From a virus: DNA of 64,000 nt. Numbering within the stretch: position 1 is the stretch's first letter; the number at the start of each line of letters is the position of its first letter. This document shows positions 41,689 through 49,404 of this stretch, in pieces. The stretch is from positions 1-64,000 of the IMG/VR virus record IMGVR_UViG_3300011112_000003; one strand, 5' to 3'. The notes beneath the pieces were generated by a model. It saw nothing but the letters and a program-made list of their open reading frames with translations, made no database searches and was not told the origin of the DNA. Both the position numbers and the translations under genes were made by a program.

Positions 41689-41786
41689 GGGGTGGGGCCA
41701 GCGGAGTTGCGGTGGGCGCGCAGCACGATCGAAACCGTCCTGCCGCTTGTGCCCGCTCTCCGAAGTATTTAGGTTGGGCCTTCCCG

Positions 41787-42059
41787 CTACCCAGCGTCAC
41801 GATCGAACAGGTGGAAGATCAAGCCGCCACCCTGTAGCTGGAAGGTCCCGACATAGACCACAGATTCCAAACCGTCTGCCGCGTGTCCCGTTCCGCGGAT
41901 AGCGAGGTGCCGCTTCTTTGGTGGCGCCGACGTATCGACCAAAGCCCACAGGCAAGGCTCCCCACGCTGCACCTGGACGTCGAGCAGCCGTGCGCCCTCC
42001 GGCATTTCGACTACCAGTTCATCACCGATGGTCAGTTTGTATTTGTGGATAGATTTCAT
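41787..42059 (-). CDS. DUF7352-like phage protein
   Basis: ATG at 42059; 90 residues. MKSIHKYKLTIGDELVVEMP, ARLLDVQVQRGEPCLWALVD and YVGTFQLQGGGLIFHLF match a widespread single-domain phage family of unknown role. Confidence 0.7.
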   Translation of the reverse strand: MKSIHKYKLTIGDELVVEMPEGARLLDVQVQRGEPCLWALVDTSAPPKKRHLAIRGTGHAADGLESVVYVGTFQLQGGGLIFHLFDRDAG

Positions 42060-42078
42060 CAGGTCCCTTTCTGCGACG

Positions 42079-42597
42079 CTACTCTGCATCCAAGGCGCGC
42101 TGCAGGCTGTCGAGCGCCGCCTGCGTATCGGACTCGAAGTCACCGCACATGCGGAGCCCCGCACTGTCCTGCAGCGACGCTTGGAAGCGGAGGGGCGCCA
42201 TCCTGCGGTATAGCTCTAGCCGGCCGCCATGGGGTAGCCCTACGGTTTCGGTGCCCTCACCGGGGTTGTGAAAGACGAACTGATACCTCTCGCCGTTCCA
42301 CACGCCGTTGTAGGTGAGGAGGTCAGCGGGGGCCGCAGTGGTGCGCACGGGCAGGGACGCCCGCACCGCGCAGTCCTTGGCCTCCATGAGCTTGCGCAAC
42401 GCTGCGCTGCGCTCGGCACAGCGCGAGATGTTCCGCACGAGACCCGTGGCGAGCGTACAGAAGTGAGCCGAGACGAGCTGCAGGTGATCGGGTAGGTGCT
42501 CGAACTGGAAGTATTGCAGGATCGGGTCGACGCTGATCTCTTCGTCAGTCGGAGCTATCGTCGAGTCCGGCCGAAGCGGGAAGCTGTCTATGCTCAT
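42079..42597 (-). CDS. Hypothetical phage protein
   Basis: ATG at 42597; 172 residues. ILQYFQFEHLPDHLQLVSAH and ALRKLMEAKDCAVRASL form a helical unit common in phage genomes; the rest is beta-rich. A terminator-like hairpin and a mini-ORF precede it. Confidence 0.6.
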   Translation of the reverse strand: MSIDSFPLRPDSTIAPTDEEISVDPILQYFQFEHLPDHLQLVSAHFCTLATGLVRNISRCAERSAALRKLMEAKDCAVRASLPVRTTAAPADLLTYNGVWNGERYQFVFHNPGEGTETVGLPHGGRLELYRRMAPLRFQASLQDSAGLRMCGDFESDTQAALDSLQRALDAE

Positions 42598-42683
42598 GAT
42601 AGGCCTTTCAAAAATAGGAGGGCGCAGCGCCGAGTAGCGCTTCCCGGATGACGACGGGGGACTGTTCTACGCTGCGCCCTCAC
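42594..42683 (-). CDS. Possible leader peptide over a terminator hairpin
   Basis: Weak call. From GTG at 42683, 12 bases after a start-associated motif, a 29-residue Arg-rich frame runs through the hairpin and stops in the ATGA overlap with the next gene. The layout is like an attenuator or a translational coupling leader. No ribosome site is seen. Confidence 0.3.
   Translation of the reverse strand: MRAQRRTVPRRHPGSATRRCALLFLKGLS
42610..42681 (-). terminator. Rho-independent terminator
   Basis: A perfect 12-bp stem (42670-42681 with 42618-42629) with 40-base loop is followed 3 bases later by TTTTT (42614-42610) on the minus strand. It separates the operator-controlled gene at 42703 from the gene at 42079. 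Confidence 0.7.
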
Positions 42684-42690
42684 AGGAGTA

Positions 42691-42700
42691 TATCGGATAA
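42691..42700 (-). promoter_or_regulatory. Start-associated motif before the hairpin
   Basis: Minus strand TTATCCGATA. The nearest annotated start is 94 bases away, across the terminator; a GTG mini-ORF is 8 bases away. Confidence 0.5.
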
Positions 42701-42702
42701 GT

Positions 42703-42966
42703 TCAGGTAGCTCGCTTGGCGAATGCCGTGGTCCTAGCTTCGAGGCCATGCGCGTACCCCTCGCGCCACTCCGCGCCCATGGCTGCCATCACAGCTCCGG
42801 GCGTCGGCGCCCTGCATGCGCCCTGCGTCCAACCGGCGCGATACTCTACAGTCCCACACGTGTCGCCGCGCTCCACTACCGCCCCAGCGAGGCGCATTTC
42901 CGCCTCGGAGAATCCAGTCCCTCCAAGATACGCCGCGTAGTTCAGTTTCACCTCTGTCGTCGCCAT
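42703..42966 (-). CDS. Small protein under GTACGTAC operator
   Basis: ATG at 42966 behind AGGAGG; 87 residues (VKLNYAAYLGGTGFSEAEMR, GAEWREGYAHGLEART). Double palindrome upstream and terminator downstream make it a one-gene unit. Unknown. Confidence 0.6.
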   Translation of the reverse strand: MATTEVKLNYAAYLGGTGFSEAEMRLAGAVVERGDTCGTVEYRAGWTQGACRAPTPGAVMAAMGAEWREGYAHGLEARTTAFAKRAT

Positions 42967-42990
42967 AGGCCATGCCTCCTGTCGTTCTTA

Positions 42991-43024
42991 GTGTACGTAC
43001 ACTCCCACGCCTCTGTACGTACAG
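42991..43024. promoter_or_regulatory. Tandem GTACGTAC operator 3
   Basis: TGTACGTACA at 42992-43001 and at 43014-43023, 22 bp apart; TTGAC overlaps and TTTATCCAAA lies just upstream on the minus strand. Confidence 0.75.
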
Positions 43025-43048
43025 TCAAGCCCTCTTTGGATAAAAGAT

Positions 43049-44938
43049 TCAGGCGTGGGCCGGGGCTCTATGCCCGCTGTAGCCGGGCTTGAACAGTAGG
43101 TGCTGCAGGAAGTCTAGGATCACGAGACGTCTACGCGAGGCGGCCTCGTACAGCACAACTTGGATATCTGTACTGGTCGATCGCAACCTGTGGCATTCCC
43201 GGCACTGCTTGGTGCCTTTGGGGCGAGCGTAGACGAAATGGTCCCCGGGGCACGGCTTGCCCCCGCGCGAGCTGAAGTAGTCACCGCTACACCCATTACG
43301 CTTGTGCCCTCCCTTGTGCAGTTGGTGCCTGCCGCAGTGGGACCTACCTGAGCCCCCGGCTACAACAGCGAGCAGGCACGCACGCCTGTCTATGATATCC
43401 ACCATCCTGTCGGCTGCCCGATCCTCCGCTGGCAGTAGCGCGCCCACCGACTCACGCGCCCATAGCCCGTTGATCCGCAGGGCTATCTGATGCGGCCTGT
43501 ACTGCAACGTCTTCACGAGCGGTAGGTTGTCCGCAGCCCACCCGATCGGAGGCGCGGGCAGCAACTGCTCGATGGCGCTGCTGGGGTTATCCCCCCGAGC
43601 CTTCCCATCGAACTGCTCGAACACCTTGCTTCGGATAAGCCACAAGGGTGGGCCTGCCTCCAGAGGGGCTTTCTTGGGTGGCGGCTTCGGCTCTGGTCCA
43701 ATCGCCACGAGGTCGCCTGGCGCGTCCACGAGCGGGGCATCCGGGACAGTCGGCCTGGGGAACTCGTGACCGCACTCGCACACGTGCAATCCCCTCGGGA
43801 CAATCGCACAGCATTCGGGACATTCCTTGGTAAGCGCATCGCCTTTCTTGCTGACCTTGCTCTCCAGTGAGAACTCGCGGTCATCCTGCGGCAGCCCGTG
43901 CTTCATGGCGTTCCCCGCATGGTCTAGGATGAGTGCGCCCACGCCTTCCCACGGACGCAAGATACGCCCGCCCTGCTGCAGGTAGAGGCCCATCGACTTG
44001 GTGGGCCTCGCAAGGATGGCGACCTTCACCGCAGGCATATCCCAGCCCTCGCAAAGTACGGAACAATTAGATAAGACTGTAGTCTCCCCGCTGGCGAGCC
44101 GCCGCAGGATCGCGGCACGCTCTGCGGTGGGCGTCATGGCGTCGAGGTGCTCCGCGCGGATGCCTGCAACAATGAACGCATCCACGATTGCTTTCGAGTG
44201 CGCGACGTTCACCGCGAACGCCACAGTCCGACGCCCTTCCGCGTGCTTCTCCCAGTGTGCCACGATGCCGCCCACAAGACCGCCCGTGTTCACCGCGGCG
44301 GCCAACTCTGCTTCGTCGTAGTCGCCTCCGCGCACTCGGATGCCGGAGAGGTCGGGCAGGGAGCCGCTGGGGGCCGAGAAGACTCGGGGCTCCACGAGGT
44401 AGCCATCTTCGATCAACGCCCGCGGGGTCGTGACGACCACCATCTCCTGGAACACGTCGCCCAGCCCCTGGCCATTGGCGCGGTACGGTGTGGCGGTCAT
44501 GCCTAGCAGTGCTGCGCTTGCGTAGTGCTCAGCAGCTTTGCGGTAGGTCTTCGCGGTAGCTCGGTGACACTCGTCGATGAACACGAGGTCAGCGGCAGGC
44601 TTCAGTTCCCTGCGGCTCCAGGTGGATATGCTGGCAATCTGCACGGGGGCCGTGGGGTTCGTGCGCGGGTCCTTGCCCATCATCACCCCCAGCCTCGCCG
44701 AGGGCACGCCCGCGTCCAGTAGCTTCTCGTAGGTCTGCCCGATCAACTCACGTCGATGCGCGAAGAACACCACGCGCTTGCCGAGCCTGTGTGCCGCCTC
44801 AATGATGTGCGCCGCGATAACCGTCTTGCCGCCGCCCGTCGGGGCCACGAGAAGCACCCGGCGCACTGTGGGGGTGAATGCCGACCGCGCCCGATCTACC
44901 GCTTCGAGCTGGTATGGCCGTAGCTCTACGCTGTTCAT
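43049..44938 (-). CDS. SF2 DNA/RNA helicase with C-terminal zinc domain
   Basis: ATG at 44938 with start-associated motif and AGGAG; 629 residues. Motifs in order: LRPYQLEAV near residue 6, Walker A APTGGGKT near 33, DECH box FIDECHRATAKT near 120, GMTATPYR near 145, and LQQGGRILRPWEGV near 325. This is an ATP-dependent superfamily 2 helicase. A CPECC...CECGHEF zinc ribbon follows at about 385, then a C-terminal extension with an unusual Cys/His cluster (HCGRHQLHKGGH, CRECHRLR) near 560-600. Confidence 0.92.
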   Translation of the reverse strand: MNSVELRPYQLEAVDRARSAFTPTVRRVLLVAPTGGGKTVIAAHIIEAAHRLGKRVVFFAHRRELIGQTYEKLLDAGVPSARLGVMMGKDPRTNPTAPVQIASISTWSRRELKPAADLVFIDECHRATAKTYRKAAEHYASAALLGMTATPYRANGQGLGDVFQEMVVVTTPRALIEDGYLVEPRVFSAPSGSLPDLSGIRVRGGDYDEAELAAAVNTGGLVGGIVAHWEKHAEGRRTVAFAVNVAHSKAIVDAFIVAGIRAEHLDAMTPTAERAAILRRLASGETTVLSNCSVLCEGWDMPAVKVAILARPTKSMGLYLQQGGRILRPWEGVGALILDHAGNAMKHGLPQDDREFSLESKVSKKGDALTKECPECCAIVPRGLHVCECGHEFPRPTVPDAPLVDAPGDLVAIGPEPKPPPKKAPLEAGPPLWLIRSKVFEQFDGKARGDNPSSAIEQLLPAPPIGWAADNLPLVKTLQYRPHQIALRINGLWARESVGALLPAEDRAADRMVDIIDRRACLLAVVAGGSGRSHCGRHQLHKGGHKRNGCSGDYFSSRGGKPCPGDHFVYARPKGTKQCRECHRLRSTSTDIQVVLYEAASRRRLVILDFLQHLLFKPGYSGHRAPAHA

Positions 44939-44951
44939 GTGCTCCTACTAG

Positions 44952-44961
44952 TAGCGGATAA
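44952..44961 (-). promoter_or_regulatory. Start-associated motif before helicase
   Basis: Minus strand TTATCCGCTA followed by AGTAGGAG and ATG at 44938. Confidence 0.65.
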
Positions 44962-44964
44962 GAC

Positions 44965-45189
44965 TCAAGCGCCCCACACCGGGCCCCCGTACAGCTTGTG
45001 CTCTCGCGTCGTCGCCCCGCAGTCCTGGCATGTGGTGATCTGCGCCACCCCTCCCGACACTTCCGGATCGAGTAGCGTCTTCCGCCAGCAAGCCATCCTC
45101 GGGTGCTCGCAGGGCCGTCCCGCACGCCGCCGGATGCGCATGTGCCTCGCGTACCCCCGGGCGTCCAGGCCCCGCGTGCTAGCGATCAC
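44965..45189 (-). CDS. Tagged accessory protein (L-x-x-x-x-YAxxMRxxRR), isolated copy
   Basis: GTG at 45189 overlaps the upstream stop; 74 residues. The N-terminus GLDARGYARHMRIRRRAGRP is a variant of the array tag. A zinc site follows (CEHPRMACWRK...CQDCGATTREH). Only 6.5 kb from the main array. Confidence 0.55.
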   Translation of the reverse strand: MIASTRGLDARGYARHMRIRRRAGRPCEHPRMACWRKTLLDPEVSGGVAQITTCQDCGATTREHKLYGGPVWGA

Positions 45190-45446
45190 TTCCGCCTCGC
45201 ATACTCCCGCCAGCGCTGGCCCAGGCGCACGCCCGGCGTCCTACGCGGTGGGTGCAGCGGCGCTCGGACCTCAGGCGGGAAGCGGTAGGGATCGCGGGCG
45301 CACGACGTCAGGTCCAGGCGCAGCTGTTGGATGCCCACGCGCAGGTCTTCGCGGTCGATCAGGGTTTCTGCGTATGCGTGGTCGACGCCCGTGACGAGGA
45401 TAAGCACATCCTTCCCCGTGAAGGTGCAGCGGTAGTTCGTGATCAT
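45186..45446 (-). CDS. Hypothetical protein
   Basis: ATG at 45446; 86 residues, beta-rich start (NYRCTFTGKDVLILVTGV), basic end. Overlaps both neighbours. Unknown. Confidence 0.5.
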   Translation of the reverse strand: MITNYRCTFTGKDVLILVTGVDHAYAETLIDREDLRVGIQQLRLDLTSCARDPYRFPPEVRAPLHPPRRTPGVRLGQRWREYARRK

Positions 45447-45760
45447 CCCTCCGCCATTATCCGCGCAATCGCCTCTATCTGCTTATCAGTCGCTTCCCGA
45501 CACACGTCCGCCGCTACCCGAGTACGCAGCTCAGTGGGCGACTCGAACTCCAGTGTGACCTTCCACTCGCGCACCTGCATGGCCAGCTGCGCAAGGCTGC
45601 GCGGTAGGATAAGCATACCGTCACCACACCAGTCCGATCCGCAGGGGGGCTCGAAGGCCGTGGGGCCGAACGCACCCTTCACGCGCACGCCCCGTCTACC
45701 GTCGCGTGGCATCAACTCGTATCCGTGGGAACGGGGAAAGAACTTCAGGTCTATCTTCAT
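45443..45760 (-). CDS. Hypothetical protein
   Basis: ATG at 45760 (ATGA overlap); 105 residues (MKIDLKFFPRSHGYELMPRD, AMQVREWKVTL). Unknown. Confidence 0.55.
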   Translation of the reverse strand: MKIDLKFFPRSHGYELMPRDGRRGVRVKGAFGPTAFEPPCGSDWCGDGMLILPRSLAQLAMQVREWKVTLEFESPTELRTRVAADVCREATDKQIEAIARIMAEG

Positions 45761-46017
45761 ATCACCCGCCACATGATCAGCGCCATTAGGTAGCCCGCCA
45801 GCCAGCACAGCATGAACGCCAGCGCTATCACCTTCGAGCCGATGCGCTCGTGCAGATCCGCTATCTCTTTGTTGCGCAGCTCCACCGCGGCCTCAAGTGC
45901 CACGATCGCCTGGTCGGGGTCGCGAGTGATCCGCGAGTAGCCGAGGATGTCGGTGTTCGTGCGCAGTGCGAGTAGGCCACGGTGGCTCGGGTCGCGGCAC
46001 ACCAGGATATCGGTCAT
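45757..46017 (-). CDS. Single-span membrane protein
   Basis: ATG at 46017; 86 residues. A soluble N-terminal part with a coiled coil (VALEAAVELRNKEIADLHERI) leads to a C-terminal membrane segment (VIALAFMLCWLAGYLMALI). Unknown. Confidence 0.55.
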   Translation of the reverse strand: MTDILVCRDPSHRGLLALRTNTDILGYSRITRDPDQAIVALEAAVELRNKEIADLHERIGSKVIALAFMLCWLAGYLMALIMWRVI

Positions 46018-46112
46018 TCCCCGTCCACCCAGTCGATGACAGCCGCTGCCAGACACAGGCACAGGAACATGATTCCGAGTACGAGTGCCGTGATCATTTC
46101 TGGGGTGATCAT
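46014..46112 (-). CDS. 32-residue membrane peptide
   Basis: ATG at 46112 overlaps the upstream stop and its own TGA overlaps the next ATG. MITPEMITALVLGIMFLCLC then LAAAVIDWVDGE is one membrane segment. The double overlap supports translation. Confidence 0.5.
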   Translation of the reverse strand: MITPEMITALVLGIMFLCLCLAAAVIDWVDGE

Positions 46113-46468
46113 TCGCTCACCCAGCGCAGGCCACACCAGATGCGCTTGCACTCATCGCACTGCGCCGCAACGGGTACGCCATGACGCTGCTCCAGCGGGC
46201 TCGGCTCCATCTTCGCACCACACAGCGTAGGGCCGTTGCGGCCGCGGTGCCAGGCGTACACGGGCTTGTCTTTCATCGGATCGCCGTCGCCCAGCTTGTT
46301 CGATACCCAGTAGTCCATGTCCGCTTGGGCTTCCGCGAGCTTGTTGATATCGACCCACAGGGCGTTCGGGAACCCGTAGTGGCCGCTCGGGATAATGCGG
46401 CCGCCTGCGCGAGCGAGCATGAGCTTGGCCAGCTCGGATAGCCCCGCGTCGAGCTTCTTCTCGCTCAT
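46109..46468 (-). CDS. Hypothetical zinc-site protein
   Basis: ATG at 46468 behind GAGGGGATA; 119 residues. Helical N-terminus, VYAWHRGRNGPTLCGAKMEP in the middle, and CDECKRIWC near the end. Unknown. Confidence 0.55.
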   Translation of the reverse strand: MSEKKLDAGLSELAKLMLARAGGRIIPSGHYGFPNALWVDINKLAEAQADMDYWVSNKLGDGDPMKDKPVYAWHRGRNGPTLCGAKMEPSPLEQRHGVPVAAQCDECKRIWCGLRWVSE

Positions 46469-46542
46469 GCGTATCCCCTCCGCGCCAGCGTGATGCATGT
46501 CGCCGCGAGTAGCGCCAGTTGGATATACTCTTGGATCGTCAT
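46465..46542 (-). CDS. 25-residue peptide with its own start-associated motif
   Basis: ATG at 46542 behind AGGAGTAGG and a start-associated motif; overlaps both neighbours by ATGA. MTIQEYIQLALLAATCITLA then RRGYA is a short hydrophobic helix with a basic end. The dedicated motif argues that this micro-gene is real. Confidence 0.5.
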   Translation of the reverse strand: MTIQEYIQLALLAATCITLARRGYA

Positions 46543-46811
46543 CGCTTGCCTACTCCTGCTGTAGCGGATAACCGTGCTCTGAATGAGCCGTAGATCCGGA
46601 TCGCCCGTTCGAGCCCATCCCAAGGCGCCTGTGAGTCCCCCTGGCGATACGGCGGGATATCCAGCACCGCATGCGCCGCCATCCGCACGCGGTGCTCTGC
46701 GCCGGGGGTACGAAGCACGCGGTACGAGGCGTCCTGCAGGCCCTCCCCCCGCTGTCTGCCCAAGCACTTGCTGGCCCGGTCGTAAAGCCGCTGCCCCTCC
46801 AGTACTAACAT
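46539..46811 (-). CDS. Hypothetical basic protein
   Basis: ATG at 46811 behind AAGGGATAGG; 90 residues. It contains YRVLRTPGAEHRVRMAAHAV. Unknown. Confidence 0.5.
   Translation of the reverse strand: MLVLEGQRLYDRASKCLGRQRGEGLQDASYRVLRTPGAEHRVRMAAHAVLDIPPYRQGDSQAPWDGLERAIRIYGSFRARLSATAGVGKR
46562..46571 (-). promoter_or_regulatory. Start-associated motif
   Basis: Minus strand TTATCCGCTA, 19 bases before ATG at 46542; lies within the upstream coding sequence. Confidence 0.6.
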
Positions 46812-46824
46812 CGCCTATCCCTTC

Positions 46825-47004
46825 TCATCGCCTACCCTCCACGACGTCCTTCGCCCACTGCCGCATATCGTCGAGCCACCGCTGCGCCTCAGGCGACACG
46901 ACGCGCACAACCGGCGCCGGGTCTCCGCGCATCACGCGCATGAGCTTCGCATAGTCTGTATTGGATAGGCCTGTAGTCCCCACGATGTGCAGGCGCCCTG
47001 CCAT
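46825..47004 (-). CDS. Tagged accessory protein (LSNxxYAxxMRxxRGDP), isolated copy
   Basis: ATG at 47004; 59 residues. GLSNTDYAKLMRVMRGDPAP begins at residue 12 and its DNA has CTATCCAAT, as in the array. The short rest is helical (QRWLDDMRQWAKDVVEG). It is the smallest family member and is about 5 kb from the array. Confidence 0.6.
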   Translation of the reverse strand: MAGRLHIVGTTGLSNTDYAKLMRVMRGDPAPVVRVVSPEAQRWLDDMRQWAKDVVEGRR

Positions 47005-47006
47005 TA

Positions 47007-47276
47007 CTACGCGCTGCCTGTGTGGACGGCGTTGATGACTGTGCCCTCCACAGGCGCCAAGGACTCGCCATCGGAGAGGGACCCGCCAGTACCATCGGGC
47101 CGCTTGTACGTCACGGTCAGTTGCTGGCCAGGTTTGCGGGCCAGGGCACACACGGTGGAGTAGGGCAACGGTACGTCGTCGAGCACGTAGTTCATCCCGT
47201 TGATTGCCATCTCTACTGTCGGTTTTGCCATTAGCTCGTTGTCTTTCTTGTTGCCTGTGATGTGCAGCCGCGTCAC
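47007..47276 (-). CDS. Multiubiquitin-like beta-grasp protein
   Basis: GTG at 47276 (GTGA overlap) or ATG at 47231; 89 or 74 residues. VEMAINGMNYVLDDVPLPYS, TVCALARKPGQQLTVTYKR and the end VEGTVINAVHTGSA match the single-domain 'multiubiquitin' family found in phages and bacteria, a ubiquitin-like beta-grasp fold. No diglycine end or conjugation enzyme is seen here. Confidence 0.6.
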   Translation of the reverse strand: MTRLHITGNKKDNELMAKPTVEMAINGMNYVLDDVPLPYSTVCALARKPGQQLTVTYKRPDGTGGSLSDGESLAPVEGTVINAVHTGSA

Positions 47277-47515
47277 TGCACCAACCTGATACGGTCCGTC
47301 TTCGGGATAGCCACTGACTCAGGGACCACACCGGTACCCATGAGCGCTTGCGCATCCTCGTCGAACCACAACCCAGTCAGCGTGCCGATGCGCTCGCCTG
47401 CGTCGTTGCGGATGCCCTCGTCGATGACTCCCTTGGCGGCCGACTCGCGTAGCGTATCCGCCGGCCACTCGTCGGAGACTGTGATCAGGATCATCGTGAC
47501 TTTCTTGTCTGTCAT
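47273..47515 (-). CDS. Hypothetical protein
   Basis: ATG at 47515; 80 residues (KKVTMILITVSDEWPADTLR, ERIGTLTGLWFDEDA). Unknown. Confidence 0.55.
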   Translation of the reverse strand: MTDKKVTMILITVSDEWPADTLRESAAKGVIDEGIRNDAGERIGTLTGLWFDEDAQALMGTGVVPESVAIPKTDRIRLVQ

Positions 47516-47517
47516 CG

Positions 47518-47967
47518 CTAGTCCGCCGTTATCCGCGTCAGCTCTATCGGCGGGAAGGACCAGGACTCTCCCTCATCGTCCACAACGTCTATGTACGGGT
47601 ATTCGTCCAGCGCCACTTGGTCAACGGCCACAATGAACTCTCGGTTGCCGGAGGTCTTTACGCGCTCGCCCTTTTTGAGTAAGGCGCAGGATATCCGCGT
47701 GTAGCCGTCCTCGAACGCCTTCGCGGGCGAGTAGGCTGTGTAGCCATCCGCATCCTCGTAGACCACGTAGTAGCCGCCAACCTCGACCAGCGAATGCGCG
47801 GCAAGCCACTTCGCGCTTACCTGAACAGTGATCTCCGACAGCTCCCCCTCCAGTTCCAGAACCACAGCATCGTCGCAAGGGCTCTGCTGCATGCCTATGA
47901 TCTTCGCCGCCTTGACCTCCTTGTGGCAGCGGTACTTGGATAGTGCTGTTGTCCTTATGTCGCTCAT
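47518..47967 (-). CDS. Phage protein with YRCHKEVKAAKI domain, copy 2
   Basis: ATG at 47967; 149 residues. YRCHKEVKAAKIIGMQQSPC, VGGYYVVYEDADGYTAYSP and FEDGYTRI match the gene at 28558, followed by a different beta-rich C-terminus. A divergent paralog pair. Confidence 0.65.
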   Translation of the reverse strand: MSDIRTTALSKYRCHKEVKAAKIIGMQQSPCDDAVVLELEGELSEITVQVSAKWLAAHSLVEVGGYYVVYEDADGYTAYSPAKAFEDGYTRISCALLKKGERVKTSGNREFIVAVDQVALDEYPYIDVVDDEGESWSFPPIELTRITAD

Positions 47968-47973
47968 TCTTTG

Positions 47974-48438
47974 TTATCCTCGCAGACTGATTAGATACTC
48001 GACGGTCTGGCCCTCGTCCACGATCATCTTCAGGAGCGTGCGCACCATCGCGATGCTGATCGTTCCGTCCTTGACCCGGTCGAGCGCCACGCCCATCTGC
48101 TCCTGTAGGAAGTCCACGGTGACCGCGTGCGTACGGCATGCAGGGTTCTTCAGTTCGGCCTCGACCTGCGCGGCCGCCCCGGGGTGCAGGGCCATCAACT
48201 CCGGGATGGAGCAGTGCATGCCTGTGTGGTCCTTCGGTCGCTTGCAGGTGGCGCCGTCCTTGCGCTCGTTGCATAGCGTCACAACCTCCAACTCGGCCGC
48301 ACTGAACTCGGTCGCATCGAACTCCACACCACCAATCGTCACGGTGGACTCGGGTTCCATCGGCGGCGGGCACAGCGGGCAATGGCTGCCTGGCATCCCG
48401 TGATAGTCGTGCGTACACCCCTGCCCAAGTAGCGCCAT
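47974..48438 (-). CDS. Hypothetical protein with Cys/His unit
   Basis: ATG at 48438 behind GGAGGGTTGAG; 154 residues. CTHDYHGMPGSHCPLCPPP near the start and CKRPKDHTGMHC near residue 75 (the C-x4-H-x-G-x-H unit seen in two other genes), then helices. Unknown. Confidence 0.55.
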   Translation of the reverse strand: MALLGQGCTHDYHGMPGSHCPLCPPPMEPESTVTIGGVEFDATEFSAAELEVVTLCNERKDGATCKRPKDHTGMHCSIPELMALHPGAAAQVEAELKNPACRTHAVTVDFLQEQMGVALDRVKDGTISIAMVRTLLKMIVDEGQTVEYLISLRG

Positions 48439-48439
48439 C

Positions 48440-48793
48440 TCAACCCTCCGTACCTTCGGGCCATTGCTCTTCACAGCGTGGCCTATATCCCAGCATCTCT
48501 TCCACGAACGAGTTCGCCTCCAGCTGCTCCAGCGTCTGTCGCGCATTCAGCACGATCAACCCGAGTGCGTTCTCCCTTGAGCCGTCACAGTGCTTGTATA
48601 GGATAGCGTTGCCGTAGCGCACGCCGCGGTGTCGCGCGGTCCACTGCCTGCCTTCGTACTTGCGGCACTCGGAAATCTCGAACTCCCGCACGCGGGCCAT
48701 CCCCAGCACGCGCAGCAAGTCGCGCGGGACGTGGGCGGTGCCTATGTCTGCCGCGGCGTTTGTGATGTCTCGGCCGCGCCTCTTGGTGCCCAC
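48440..48793 (-). CDS. Hypothetical protein
   Basis: GTG at 48793 overlaps the upstream stop (TAGTG); 117 residues (VREFEISECRKYEGRQWTAR, GNAILYKHCDGSRENALGL). Unknown. Confidence 0.5.
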   Translation of the reverse strand: MGTKRRGRDITNAAADIGTAHVPRDLLRVLGMARVREFEISECRKYEGRQWTARHRGVRYGNAILYKHCDGSRENALGLIVLNARQTLEQLEANSFVEEMLGYRPRCEEQWPEGTEG

Positions 48794-49404
48794 TACCCAT
48801 CCCTCCCTGGGATAGCGAACACCGCCCGCTTGATCTGCTCCCACTCGGTGCAAGGCCCGCATCCGCGCGGCACTGATGGATCCGTGGCGCTGGGGTCGTG
48901 CTTGTGGTCCGACAGATGCACGAGCCGGGCACGCTCCGCTGCGAGTGCTCGGGCGACGCTGTTGACCGCCTCGGTCACCTCCCCCAGTTCGCCGAGTGCT
49001 GCGCGGGCTGCGGCGATGTCCGGGGCGCTCGGCGGCTCGGGGATGTTGGTCAGGTCGGGCGCCTCCACCGCTACGCACGTAACATCCTCGACAGTGAAGC
49101 ACGGCGGGTCCAGCCCCATCACGCGCGAATACGCCTCGATCGAGTCGTGCTTCCGTGGTCCCGCCTGATAGGCCGCTCGGTACGCCCTCCGCTCGATCTC
49201 CTGCATGTTGTCCCACACCTGCACCTCGCGACTCGGGTAGCGCATGATGCCCTCAGCCAAGGCGCGGGGGCCAACGTCAGACTGCAGAGCCTCTTCGATC
49301 GAGGCGTATGACCGCAGAGCCCTCTCGAAAGTCATCTTGACTGTGAGCGGCGTTCGCTCAGAGTCGGGCACCTCGGCGTCGATGGTCGTTGGCGTCTTGG
49401 TCAT
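48793..49404 (-). CDS. Hypothetical helical protein
   Basis: ATG at 49404; 203 residues. It contains AEVPDSERTPLTVKMTFERA near the start; the phrase AEVPDS recurs near the start of the next upstream gene. Long helices follow, with a C-terminal CGPC. Unknown. Confidence 0.55.
   Translation of the reverse strand: MTKTPTTIDAEVPDSERTPLTVKMTFERALRSYASIEEALQSDVGPRALAEGIMRYPSREVQVWDNMQEIERRAYRAAYQAGPRKHDSIEAYSRVMGLDPPCFTVEDVTCVAVEAPDLTNIPEPPSAPDIAAARAALGELGEVTEAVNSVARALAAERARLVHLSDHKHDPSATDPSVPRGCGPCTEWEQIKRAVFAIPGRDG

Noticed and set aside
41360-41800. Minus-strand open frame of 146 codons
   Set aside because: It would overlap the better supported gene at 41374-41565 completely and ignores that gene's ribosome site; only a small alternative frame in the gap is listed, with low confidence.
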